32,397 nucleotides of DNA from Gordonia hirsuta DSM 44140 = NBRC 16056 (GTDB lineage Bacteria > Actinomycetota > Actinomycetes > Mycobacteriales > Mycobacteriaceae). The stretch spans positions 1-32,397 of the forward strand of contig NZ_BANT01000048.1 of NCBI RefSeq assembly GCF_000333015.1. Reading direction: 5' to 3'. Shown here one piece after another: positions 23,605 to 32,397 of this stretch. Position 1 is the stretch's first letter, and each line of letters starts with the position of its first letter. Under the pieces are notes generated by a model. That model saw nothing but the letters and a program-made list of their open reading frames with translations. It did not search any database and had not been told where the DNA came from. Position numbers and translations under genes: made by a program.

Positions 23605-24081
23605 ATGGCCGAAGAGCGCACCGACTCACAGACCCTGACCGCGTCGATCCGCGGCGCCGGGTTGCGAGTGACGCGTCCACGGCTTGCGGTTCTGTCTGCG
23701 GTCGATGCGACTCCGCACGCGGTGACCGAACAGATTCTGGATGCGGTCCGCGACGACCTCCCCGAGGTGTCCCGGCAGGCCGTGTACGACGTTCTGCGCG
23801 CACTGACCGAGGTCGGACTGGTGCGGCGCATCCAGCCGTCGGGCCACGTCTCCCGCTACGAGACCCGCATCGGCGACAACCATCACCATGTGGTGTGCCG
23901 CGACTGCGGCCGGATCCGGGACATCGACTGCGCCGTCGGCTATACCCCGTGCCTGACCGCCGACGACGACCACGGCTTCGTGATCGATGAAGCCGAAGTG
24001 ACCTACTGGGGTCGCTGCCCGGAGTGCGCGGCCGGAACCACCGCACCGACCGAAGGCTCCGCCTCCCCCGGTCCCGGCTGA
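23605..24081 (+). CDS. furA: Fur family transcriptional regulator FurA
   Basis: 158 residues. The N-terminal winged HTH has GAGLRVTRPRLAVLSAVDAT and EVSRQAVYDVLRALTEVGLV. The C-terminal metal-binding domain has the histidine cluster in GDNHHHVVCRDCGRIRDIDC and a second cysteine pair in GRCPECA, the structural zinc site. FurA proteins of actinobacteria respond to peroxide and iron and repress the adjacent catalase-peroxidase; katG lies 98 bp downstream on the same strand. The AGGAGG at 23587-23592 is a fair distance before ATG 23605. An ATG at 23597 is in another frame. Confidence 0.93.
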   Translation: MAEERTDSQTLTASIRGAGLRVTRPRLAVLSAVDATPHAVTEQILDAVRDDLPEVSRQAVYDVLRALTEVGLVRRIQPSGHVSRYETRIGDNHHHVVCRDCGRIRDIDCAVGYTPCLTADDDHGFVIDEAEVTYWGRCPECAAGTTAPTEGSASPGPG

Positions 24082-24149
24082 ACCCTCCCCCTGCTTCTCT
24101 CCCCCTCGCGGATCTCTCCGAAGGGTGAGAGCGATAGCTGTACCCGTAA

Positions 24150-26411
<2,262 letters not shown>

Positions 26412-26429
26412 GCCGACGGCCAGCGCCGC

Positions 26430-26465
26430 ACTGCCCGGTCCCGCCTCCGTGCCGGACCGGGCAGT
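26430..26465 (+). terminator. Strong hairpin after katG
   Basis: ACTGCCCGGTCC (26430-26441) and GGACCGGGCAGT (26454-26465) form a perfect 12-bp stem with a 12-base loop, 19 bases after the katG stop. No T-run follows, as is common in high-GC species. It should separate katG from the following operon. Confidence 0.75.
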
Positions 26466-26549
26466 CGCATTCGGCGGCCGGTGGCACGCGCTCGCCCCGT
26501 CACGGCGACCTCCCCCGCAAAGAGCCGCAGTGTTTGTAGATTAAGAGCC

Positions 26550-27584
26550 ATGAAACTCGGTCTGCAGCTTGGCTATTGGGGTGCCCAGCCCCCGCACAAC
26601 CACGCGGAACTGGTCGCCGCCGCCGAAACCCACGGCTTCGATGCGATCTTCACCGCCGAAGCCTGGGGTAGCGACGCCTACGTGCCGCTGTCCTGGTGGG
26701 GCAGCACGACGCAGCGGCTGCGGCTGGGGACCTCGGTGCTGCAGATGTCGGCACGTACTCCGACGGCCTGTGCGATGGCGGCTCTGACCCTGGACCATCT
26801 GTCCGGCGGGCGGCACATCGTGGGTCTGGGCGTCTCCGGTCCGCAGGTGGTCGAGGGCTGGTACGGCCAGCCCTTCGCCAAACCGCTGGCACGCACCCGC
26901 GAGTACATCGACATCATGCGGCAGGTGTGGGCGCGCCAGGCGCCGGTCACCAGCGACGGCCCGCACTACACGCTGCCCTACGACGGATCGAACGCCACCG
27001 GTCTGGGCAAGGCGCTCAAGCCGATCGTGCATCCGCTGCGCGCCGATCTGCCGATCTTCCTGGGCGCCGAAGGGCCGAAGAACATCGCCCTGACCGCCGA
27101 GATCGCCGACGGCTGGCTGCCGCTGTTCTACACCCCGCGCATGGCCGACACCTACAACGCCTGGCTCGACGAGGGCTTCGCCCGGCCCGGTGCCCGCCAC
27201 ACCCGCGAGACCTTCGAGATCTGCGCGACCGCCCAGATCGTACTGACCGACGATCCGGCCGCCGCCTACGCCGCCATCAAACCGTTCCTGGCCCTGTACA
27301 TGGGCGGGATGGGCAGCGAGGACACCAACTTCCACGCTGAGGTGTACCGCCGGATGGGCCACGGTGAGGTGGTCGACGAGGTGACCGCACTGTTCCGCAG
27401 CGGCCGCAAGGACGAGGCCGCCGCCGTGATCCCCGATGCGGTAGTCGACGATTCGGCGATCGTCGGCGACGCCGACCACGTCCGCGAGCAGATCAAGGTG
27501 TGGGAGGCCGCCGGAGTCACCACCATGCTCGTCTCCCCCGGTTCGGTCGCCGAGATCGCCCAGCTCGCGGAACTGGTCCAGTGA
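26550..27584 (+). CDS. LLM-class F420-dependent oxidoreductase
   Basis: 344 residues of a luciferase-like TIM barrel: MKLGLQLGYWGAQPPHNHAE, then GFDAIFTAEAWGSDAYVPLS and LDHLSGGRHIVGLGVSGPQV, the usual F420-type N-terminal half, with EIADGWLPLFYTPR further on. Members use reduced F420 (less often FMN) to act on small molecules; the substrate is unknown. It begins the four-gene operon that continues with the FecBCD-type importer: its stop overlaps the GTG of the next gene (GTGA). ATG 26550 has only a weak AAGAG upstream; TAGATT just ahead of it may be a -10 box, giving a nearly leaderless mRNA. Confidence 0.88.
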   Translation: MKLGLQLGYWGAQPPHNHAELVAAAETHGFDAIFTAEAWGSDAYVPLSWWGSTTQRLRLGTSVLQMSARTPTACAMAALTLDHLSGGRHIVGLGVSGPQVVEGWYGQPFAKPLARTREYIDIMRQVWARQAPVTSDGPHYTLPYDGSNATGLGKALKPIVHPLRADLPIFLGAEGPKNIALTAEIADGWLPLFYTPRMADTYNAWLDEGFARPGARHTRETFEICATAQIVLTDDPAAAYAAIKPFLALYMGGMGSEDTNFHAEVYRRMGHGEVVDEVTALFRSGRKDEAAAVIPDAVVDDSAIVGDADHVREQIKVWEAAGVTTMLVSPGSVAEIAQLAELVQ

Positions 27585-28771
27585 GCACCCCACGCCGGGT
27601 GCGCGCGCTGATCGCCGCACTGGGCGCCACGCTGCTGGTGCTGACCGGGTGCACCGCCGTGGTCGACGATGCCGGCCGCGACCGCACCTGCGTCACCGAT
27701 TACGACGCCGCCACCGACTACTTCCCGGACAAGGTAGCCGTCGAGTACGCCAAGAACTTCCGGCTCGACTACCAGCGCAACCACATCGTCCTGACCGTCG
27801 AGCAGCCCTTCCCCGGCGGCAGCCCGCAGAGCTTCGCCCTGGTGCGTTGCGGCACCCCGGCACCTGAGCTGACCGGCACCCTGTCGGGAGCGCAGGTGAT
27901 CGACGTACCGGTGCGCACCGTCTATTCGGGTTCGACGACGCAGCTGCCCTGGTTCACCGAGCTCGGCGTGCTGGACTCGTTGACCGGCGCGGCGAGCACC
28001 TCGATGATCACCAACGCGGCGGTCCGCGAGCGGGTGGCGGCCGGCAAAGTGGCCGAATACGCCACCGGCGCCACCATCGACGCCGAGCGGGTGCTCGGGG
28101 CCAAACCCGACGTACTGCTGACCGACGGCACCGAGAACAACGCCTATGCGACGCTGCGCCGCAGCGGGATCGCCGTCGTTCCGGTCGCCGACTGGCTCGA
28201 GTCCGATCCGCTGGCGATCGCCGAATGGATCAAGGTCCTGGGCGTCCTCACCGACACCTCTGCCAAGGCGCAGGAGGTCTTCGACGGGATCGCCAGTCGC
28301 TACACCGAATTGGCCGCGAAGGCGCGTGGGCTGCCTCCGGTGCAGATCCTCTACGGCGCCGACTTCCAGGGCACCTGGTCGGTGCCGGGCCGCGACAGTC
28401 CCTCCGGACGGCTGATCACCGACGCCGGCGGCACCTGGCCCTGGCACGACTCTCCGGGGGTGTCGGTGCAGCAGAACTTCGAGCAGGTCCTCTCTCGCGC
28501 CGGTGAACTGCCGATCTGGCTCGTCGCCGACAACCAGTGGAAGACCATCGCCGACGTGACCGGCGCCGACCCGCGGTACCGGAGTCTGGCCGCGGTCTCC
28601 ACCGGCCAGGTGTGGAACGCCAACCGGTCGATGGGCCCCGACGGCGGCAACGACTTCTACGAGTCCGGCAGCGCCCGGCCCGACCTGGTGCTCGCCGACA
28701 CCGTGGCCATCCTGCACCCCGAGCTGCTGCCCGATCACGAGTTCGTCTATTACCGCGAGTTGACCAGGTGA
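27581..28771 (+). CDS. ABC transporter substrate-binding lipoprotein (FecB/BtuF-like)
   Basis: 396 residues. The lipoprotein signal reads RVRALIAALGATLLVLTGC, with cysteine near residue 23. The rest is a FecB-type binding fold: FALVRCGTPAPELTG, then VLGAKPDVLLTDGTENNAYA, ILYGADFQGTWSVPGRDSPS and the closing RPDLVLADTVAILHPELLPD. This class delivers siderophore-iron, heme or cobalamin to FecCD permeases from the outer face of the membrane. The ligand is not evident. GTG 27581 overlaps the stop of the LLM gene, and its own stop overlaps the permease start. Confidence 0.85.
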   Translation: MSTPRRVRALIAALGATLLVLTGCTAVVDDAGRDRTCVTDYDAATDYFPDKVAVEYAKNFRLDYQRNHIVLTVEQPFPGGSPQSFALVRCGTPAPELTGTLSGAQVIDVPVRTVYSGSTTQLPWFTELGVLDSLTGAASTSMITNAAVRERVAAGKVAEYATGATIDAERVLGAKPDVLLTDGTENNAYATLRRSGIAVVPVADWLESDPLAIAEWIKVLGVLTDTSAKAQEVFDGIASRYTELAAKARGLPPVQILYGADFQGTWSVPGRDSPSGRLITDAGGTWPWHDSPGVSVQQNFEQVLSRAGELPIWLVADNQWKTIADVTGADPRYRSLAAVSTGQVWNANRSMGPDGGNDFYESGSARPDLVLADTVAILHPELLPDHEFVYYRELTR

Positions 28772-29805
28772 CGCGCCGGGCGCAGTGGGCGCTCGGCGTG
28801 TTACTGGTCCTGCTGGCGTTGCTCGGCGTCTGCTCCCTGTTTCTGGGGTCGACCTGGATTCCGTTCGGCAACGTGCTGGCCGCTCTGACCGGCGACCACG
28901 AGGTGGCGGGCGCAGCCATCGTCCGCGATCTGCGGGTACCGCGCACCATCACCGCGATCACCGTCGGTGCCGCCCTCGGGCTGGCCGGGATGCAGATGCA
29001 GACGCTGTTCCGCAACCCGCTGGCCGATCCGTACATCCTCGGCGCCAGCTCCGGGGCCTCGCTAGGCGTGGCGCTGGTGGTGCTGCTGGGCGGCACCGCC
29101 GCCGGCGGCTTCACCAAGGGGTTGACCGGGATGGGCCGCAGCGGCATGGTCATCGCCGCAGCGATCGGCGCCGGAGTGGTGCTGGGTATCATCGCGGTGC
29201 TGTCCCGCTGGGTGCGGGCGTCGGTGGCGCTGCTGCTGGTGGGCGTGATGCTGGCCTCGCTCAGTACCGCCGTGGTCGCGGTACTGCTGACCGTCACCCG
29301 GCCGCAGCTGGCCCAGCAGTTCCTGGTCTGGGGTATGGGCACCTTCCAGACCCCGGGACCGGACCTGTGGATCATGGTGCCGCTGGTCGCCGCCGGCGGG
29401 CTGCTGGCGGCCCTGACCATCCGGCCGCTCAACGCCCTGCTGCTGGGGGAAGGTTATGCCCGGTCGATGGGTATCGGAATCGGCAGCACCCGCCTGGCGA
29501 TCATCGTCTCGGCGGCGGTGCTGGCCGGGGTCACCACCGCCTTCTGCGGCCCGATCGGGTTCCTGGGCCTGGTGGTCCCGCACCTGGCCCGATTCGCCGT
29601 CGGCAGCTCCGATCACCGGCTGGTGATGCCGGCGACGCTGCTCATCGGGGCCGGACTGGCGCTGGTCTGCGGGGTGATCGCCGAAATGCCGGGGAGCAAC
29701 GCGATCCTGCCCTTGGGCGCAGTCACCGCCATGTTCGGGGCGCCGGTGGTGATCCTGGTTCTGGTGCGTGCCAGTCGGGGCCGGTTGTCGGGGGTGGGTC
29801 TGTGA
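28768..29805 (+). CDS. FecCD-family ABC transporter permease
   Basis: 345 residues with 9-10 membrane segments. Marks of the family are RDLRVPRTITAITVGAALGL followed by AGMQMQTLFRNPLADPYILG, and near the end GPIGFLGLVVPHLARFAVGS, the loop that contacts the ATPase. Such permeases import siderophore-iron, heme or cobalamin as homodimers. GTG 28768 overlaps the preceding stop (GTGA), and the ATPase start at 29802 overlaps its own stop the same way. Confidence 0.92.
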   Translation: MTRRAQWALGVLLVLLALLGVCSLFLGSTWIPFGNVLAALTGDHEVAGAAIVRDLRVPRTITAITVGAALGLAGMQMQTLFRNPLADPYILGASSGASLGVALVVLLGGTAAGGFTKGLTGMGRSGMVIAAAIGAGVVLGIIAVLSRWVRASVALLLVGVMLASLSTAVVAVLLTVTRPQLAQQFLVWGMGTFQTPGPDLWIMVPLVAAGGLLAALTIRPLNALLLGEGYARSMGIGIGSTRLAIIVSAAVLAGVTTAFCGPIGFLGLVVPHLARFAVGSSDHRLVMPATLLIGAGLALVCGVIAEMPGSNAILPLGAVTAMFGAPVVILVLVRASRGRLSGVGL

Positions 29806-30629
29806 ACGGCGCCGGCATGCAACTGGTCGACGTCGCGATCGGCTATCCCGGCCGCCGTCGGTCGCCGGCGCTCGTACTCGCCGAGAACCTGGGCGCCACC
29901 GCACGTCCCGGGCGGCTCACCACGTTGCTGGGCCCCAACGGCTCGGGGAAGTCCACGCTGCTGCGGACCATCTGCGGACTGCAGCCGCCGCTGAGTGGCC
30001 GGGTGATGATCGACGGTGTCGACGGCACCGAGATCACACCCGCTCAGCTGGCCAAGTCGGTGGCCGTGGTGCTCACCGAACGGGTCGACGCCGGCTTCTT
30101 GAGTGTGCGCGAGATCGTCTCGCTGGGGCGCACCCCGCACCTGGGGGTCTCGGCACGGATGACCGCGGCCGATTATGCGGTGGTCGACTGGGCCCTGGAG
30201 GTCACCGGCACCACGGCACTGGCCGATCGGCTCGGCGGGGAACTGTCCGACGGACAACGCCAGCGGGTGATGACCGCACGCGCTCTGGCCCAGCAACCGC
30301 GCCTGCTGGTGCTCGACGAACCGACGTCGTTCCTGGACGTGCCCTCGCGGGTGGAACTGCTCGATCTACTGTCCCGGCTGGCGCGCGAACAGGATCTGGC
30401 CGTCCTGGTGTCCACCCACGAACTGGAACTGGCTTTGCGTTTGGCCGACGATGTGTGGCTTCTGCCCGGCCCCGCCGGTCCCGAGCAGCCCGGGTCGCTG
30501 ATCGTGGGAGCCCCCGGGCAGGTCGCCTCCGAGATCGGTGCCGCCTTCGATCGGGGCCGGCTGCGCTTCGATCCACAGACGCTGCAGTTCACCGTCGCCG
30601 ACCACGGCGGCACCGACCGGATCGGCTAG
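29802..30629 (+). CDS. ABC transporter ATP-binding protein (FecE-like)
   Basis: 275 residues. Walker A is LLGPNGSGKSTLL (about residues 41-53), the signature is ELSDGQRQRV (a D in place of the usual G of LSGGQ), Walker B is RLLVLDEPTSFLD, and the switch histidine is in VLVSTHELELALRLAD. It powers the FecCD permease at 28768-29805. It starts at GTG 29802 by a 4-base overlap and ends the four-gene operon. A hairpin follows its stop. Confidence 0.93.
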   Translation: MNGAGMQLVDVAIGYPGRRRSPALVLAENLGATARPGRLTTLLGPNGSGKSTLLRTICGLQPPLSGRVMIDGVDGTEITPAQLAKSVAVVLTERVDAGFLSVREIVSLGRTPHLGVSARMTAADYAVVDWALEVTGTTALADRLGGELSDGQRQRVMTARALAQQPRLLVLDEPTSFLDVPSRVELLDLLSRLAREQDLAVLVSTHELELALRLADDVWLLPGPAGPEQPGSLIVGAPGQVASEIGAAFDRGRLRFDPQTLQFTVADHGGTDRIG

Positions 30630-30631
30630 TG

Positions 30632-30661
30632 GTCGGCGGTCGGGGGAATCCGGCCGCCGAC
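30632..30661. terminator. Hairpin between convergent genes
   Basis: GTCGGCGG (30632-30639) pairs with CCGCCGAC (30654-30661). It fills the 32-bp gap between the convergent ATPase and protease genes, so it probably stops transcripts from both sides. Confidence 0.6.
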
Positions 30662-32397
30662 TCAGCCGCGCAACCGCACCTGGTTCTCGGCCGTGACGCT
30701 GCCGACGGTGACCACCGCCGTGGCCTCGCTGACTCCGGCCGGAATCTCCACCGGCAATCCGAGACAGACCGGCTTGCTGCCGTCGCCCCAGGCCGCCGAG
30801 TCCCGCAGCAATGACCTGCCGTCGGACGACGTGACCTGGACACGCACCGAGATCCCGTCGGGTACTCCGGCGAACGCGAAGTAGGCGTACACCGTCGCCG
30901 GTGCAGACACCTGCAGTGTCGTCGAACTCGACGGTGACGCGCATGCACCGGTGGTCTTCTTCTCCGACCACCCCGCTGGTTCGATCGCGACCTGGTCGGT
31001 CGACGGCCGGGAGGTCTGCGTGTGGAACGGCGAGACATAGTCCGGGTCGCCGCCCTTGGCCGCGATCGCCAGGATCGGCTCGGCCAGGTTCACCGGACGG
31101 ATGCGGGCCGAACCACCGGTGAAGATGCCGCCCTGCCCCTGACCGCCGCTGTTGGCTTCGGTGAAGGCCTCGGTGTTGATGCCGACCAGTTCCCCGCGGC
31201 GGTTGATCGAGGCGCCGCCAGAGTTGCCCGAGCCGATCCGGATATCGCTGTCGATCCAGGCGCGGGTGTCGCTGACCCCCGACTGGGGCAGGAACGTCGA
31301 CACCACTCCCCGGGTCACCGTCAGCGCCGGATGCAGATTCTTCTCCGAGCCGACGTAGGTCGCGATGCCCGGAAAGCCCAGCGCGGTGATCTCGTCACCG
31401 GTCCGCAGCTTGTTGCTGTCGCCCAGCGGCATCGGTTCGGGTAGGCGTAGCCGGCTCGAATCGATCGGCTTCCCGTCGGCATCGGAGACGATCTTCATCA
31501 CCGCCAGGTCCAGCACGCCGTCGGCGACGATCGTCTCGGCCATGAACGCCGGTTCGGTCGGCTTATCGTCATCGGTCGAGGTCAGCGAGATCAGATAGCC
31601 GCCCGGCTCGGCGGTGGACACACCCAGACCCGGAGCGCTCGGCGCTGCCACGTGCGCGTTGGTCAGAATCAGCCCGTCCTTGCTGACGATCGATCCCGAG
31701 CCGGTCCACAGCGGCCGATCGGCGTCGTCGACGGCCAGAATGAAGACGCTGGCCTGCTTGGCGCGGTTGAGCTGGGCTTCGGTCAGCTTGTCCTGGCCGT
31801 CGTCGCCGTCACGGAGCACCAGAAAGCCGACGACGCCGCCGACCAGGGCGAGGATCGCGACCATCGCGGCGACCGACAGCAGTGTCCGGTTCCGTTTACG
31901 CGCGGCCTCGGCCTGCTTCTTCTTCGCCAGCTGCCGTGCGGCCTCCTGGGGATCGACCACCGGGACCACATGGAGTTCGTAACCGGCTGTCGGGTGCCCG
32001 AGCATCACGGTGGTGGGCTCGCTGATCTGCACCTGCCGGATCTGTTCACCGTCTATGTACGTGCCGCTGGTCGACCGATCGATCAGCCACCAGCCGTCCG
32101 GGCGCGGTTCCAGGACCGCATGCTGCCGGGACACGGCCGGATCGTCGGCGGTGAACTCCAGCGCCGGATCGCGGCCGATCCGGATGGGGACTCCGGGACC
32201 GAACCGCTGCACACCCGACTGGGCCCGAATCGCCATTCCCGGTCCGGGCGGCGCTCCGAAAGACGGCCGCGAATGCATCATCGTCTGCTGCAGCGGCGGG
32301 CCGGCCGCGGGCGGTTGCCCTCCGGCTCCGGGAGCAGGTCGTGCGCCGGGCCCCGGGCCCACCGGACCCTGCTGCCGGGGCGCCGGGGAGGACGGCG
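30662..32397 (-). CDS. FHA-domain, membrane-anchored trypsin-like serine protease (5' end outside window)
   Basis: At least 566 residues from GTG 32362, and the frame is still open at the right edge, so the true start may lie further out. A Pro/Gly-rich head is followed by an FHA domain (about 60-115: PIRIGRDPALEFTADDPAVS, RQHAVL and STSGTYIDGE), which binds phosphothreonine peptides. A basic stretch and one membrane span (about 162-184) follow, then an outside trypsin-like domain with His in LILTNAHVA, Asp in VLDLAVMKI and Ser in GSGNSGGASI. The last 110 residues form a separate domain ending VTAENQVRLRG. It could link intracellular Ser/Thr phosphorylation to surface proteolysis, like mycobacterial MarP-type proteases, but no kinase is adjacent. 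Confidence 0.87.
   Translation of the reverse strand, partial: PSSPAPRQQGPVGPGPGARPAPGAGGQPPAAGPPLQQTMMHSRPSFGAPPGPGMAIRAQSGVQRFGPGVPIRIGRDPALEFTADDPAVSRQHAVLEPRPDGWWLIDRSTSGTYIDGEQIRQVQISEPTTVMLGHPTAGYELHVVPVVDPQEAARQLAKKKQAEAARKRNRTLLSVAAMVAILALVGGVVGFLVLRDGDDGQDKLTEAQLNRAKQASVFILAVDDADRPLWTGSGSIVSKDGLILTNAHVAAPSAPGLGVSTAEPGGYLISLTSTDDDKPTEPAFMAETIVADGVLDLAVMKIVSDADGKPIDSSRLRLPEPMPLGDSNKLRTGDEITALGFPGIATYVGSEKNLHPALTVTRGVVSTFLPQSGVSDTRAWIDSDIRIGSGNSGGASINRRGELVGINTEAFTEANSGGQGQGGIFTGGSARIRPVNLAEPILAIAAKGGDPDYVSPFHTQTSRPSTDQVAIEPAGWSEKKTTGACASPSSSTTLQVSAPATVYAYFAFAGVPDGISVRVQVTSSDGRSLLRDSAAWGDGSKPVCLGLPVEIPAGVSEATAVVTVGSVTAENQVRLRG

Noticed and set aside
28785..29800. Plus-strand open frame joined to the ATPase frame upstream of GTG 29802
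   Set aside because: The upstream part is an arginine-rich shadow of the permease gene; the ATPase starts at GTG 29802 by overlap.

Overview
The window comes from the chromosome of a high-GC actinobacterium of the order Mycobacteriales, most likely Gordonia or a close relative. The signs are strong G/C third-position bias, many GTG/TTG starts, a DUF222 (13E12-type) HNH gene behind an actinobacterial SOS box, a furA-katG pair near cinA, F420-type chemistry and an Lcp/MpaB-type protein. The genus is inferred from family resemblance, not from an alignment.

The left part (about 1-14,100) is accessory DNA. It holds a partial DUF222/HNH gene with an SOS box; a divergent TetR/MFS efflux pair with two tandem operator palindromes; an IS481 remnant fused to the end of the MFS gene; a MerR regulator; and a SulP-STAS anion transporter. 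Next is a 5.07-kb unit bounded by ISL3-family ends (5905-10977) with a perfect 8-bp target duplication. Its transposase is split: the N-terminal part lies at the left end and the C-terminal part at the right end. Between them are a serine resolvase, a second MFS/TetR efflux module and a truncated IS3-family element. The unit sits inside a decayed gene related to the last gene of the next locus. That locus is a compact minus-strand operon: a complete tyrosine recombinase, a small Cro/C1-type HTH protein and a zinc-ribbon protein with a degenerate recombinase domain.

A 28-bp dif-like XerCD site lies at 14290-14317, exactly between this accessory block and core-like DNA. The simplest reading is that the window crosses the chromosome terminus and that mobile DNA has collected on one side of dif. 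The alternative is that the recombinase element uses a dif-like attachment site.

The right part (14,747-32,397) is ordinary chromosome: cinA; a hypothetical protein; an AhpD-like peroxidase-related enzyme; a PepSY lipoprotein; an MpaB/Lcp-family (DUF2236) protein; a DUF6629-like membrane protein; a membrane-anchored pseudokinase; a phosphotriesterase-family hydrolase; furA and katG with a FurA-type operator; a four-gene coupled operon (F420-type LLM oxidoreductase and a FecBCD-type ABC importer); and a partial FHA-TM-trypsin-like protease. Redox defence and metal uptake dominate: FurA controls catalase-peroxidase, and a siderophore, heme or cobalamin-type importer lies just downstream.
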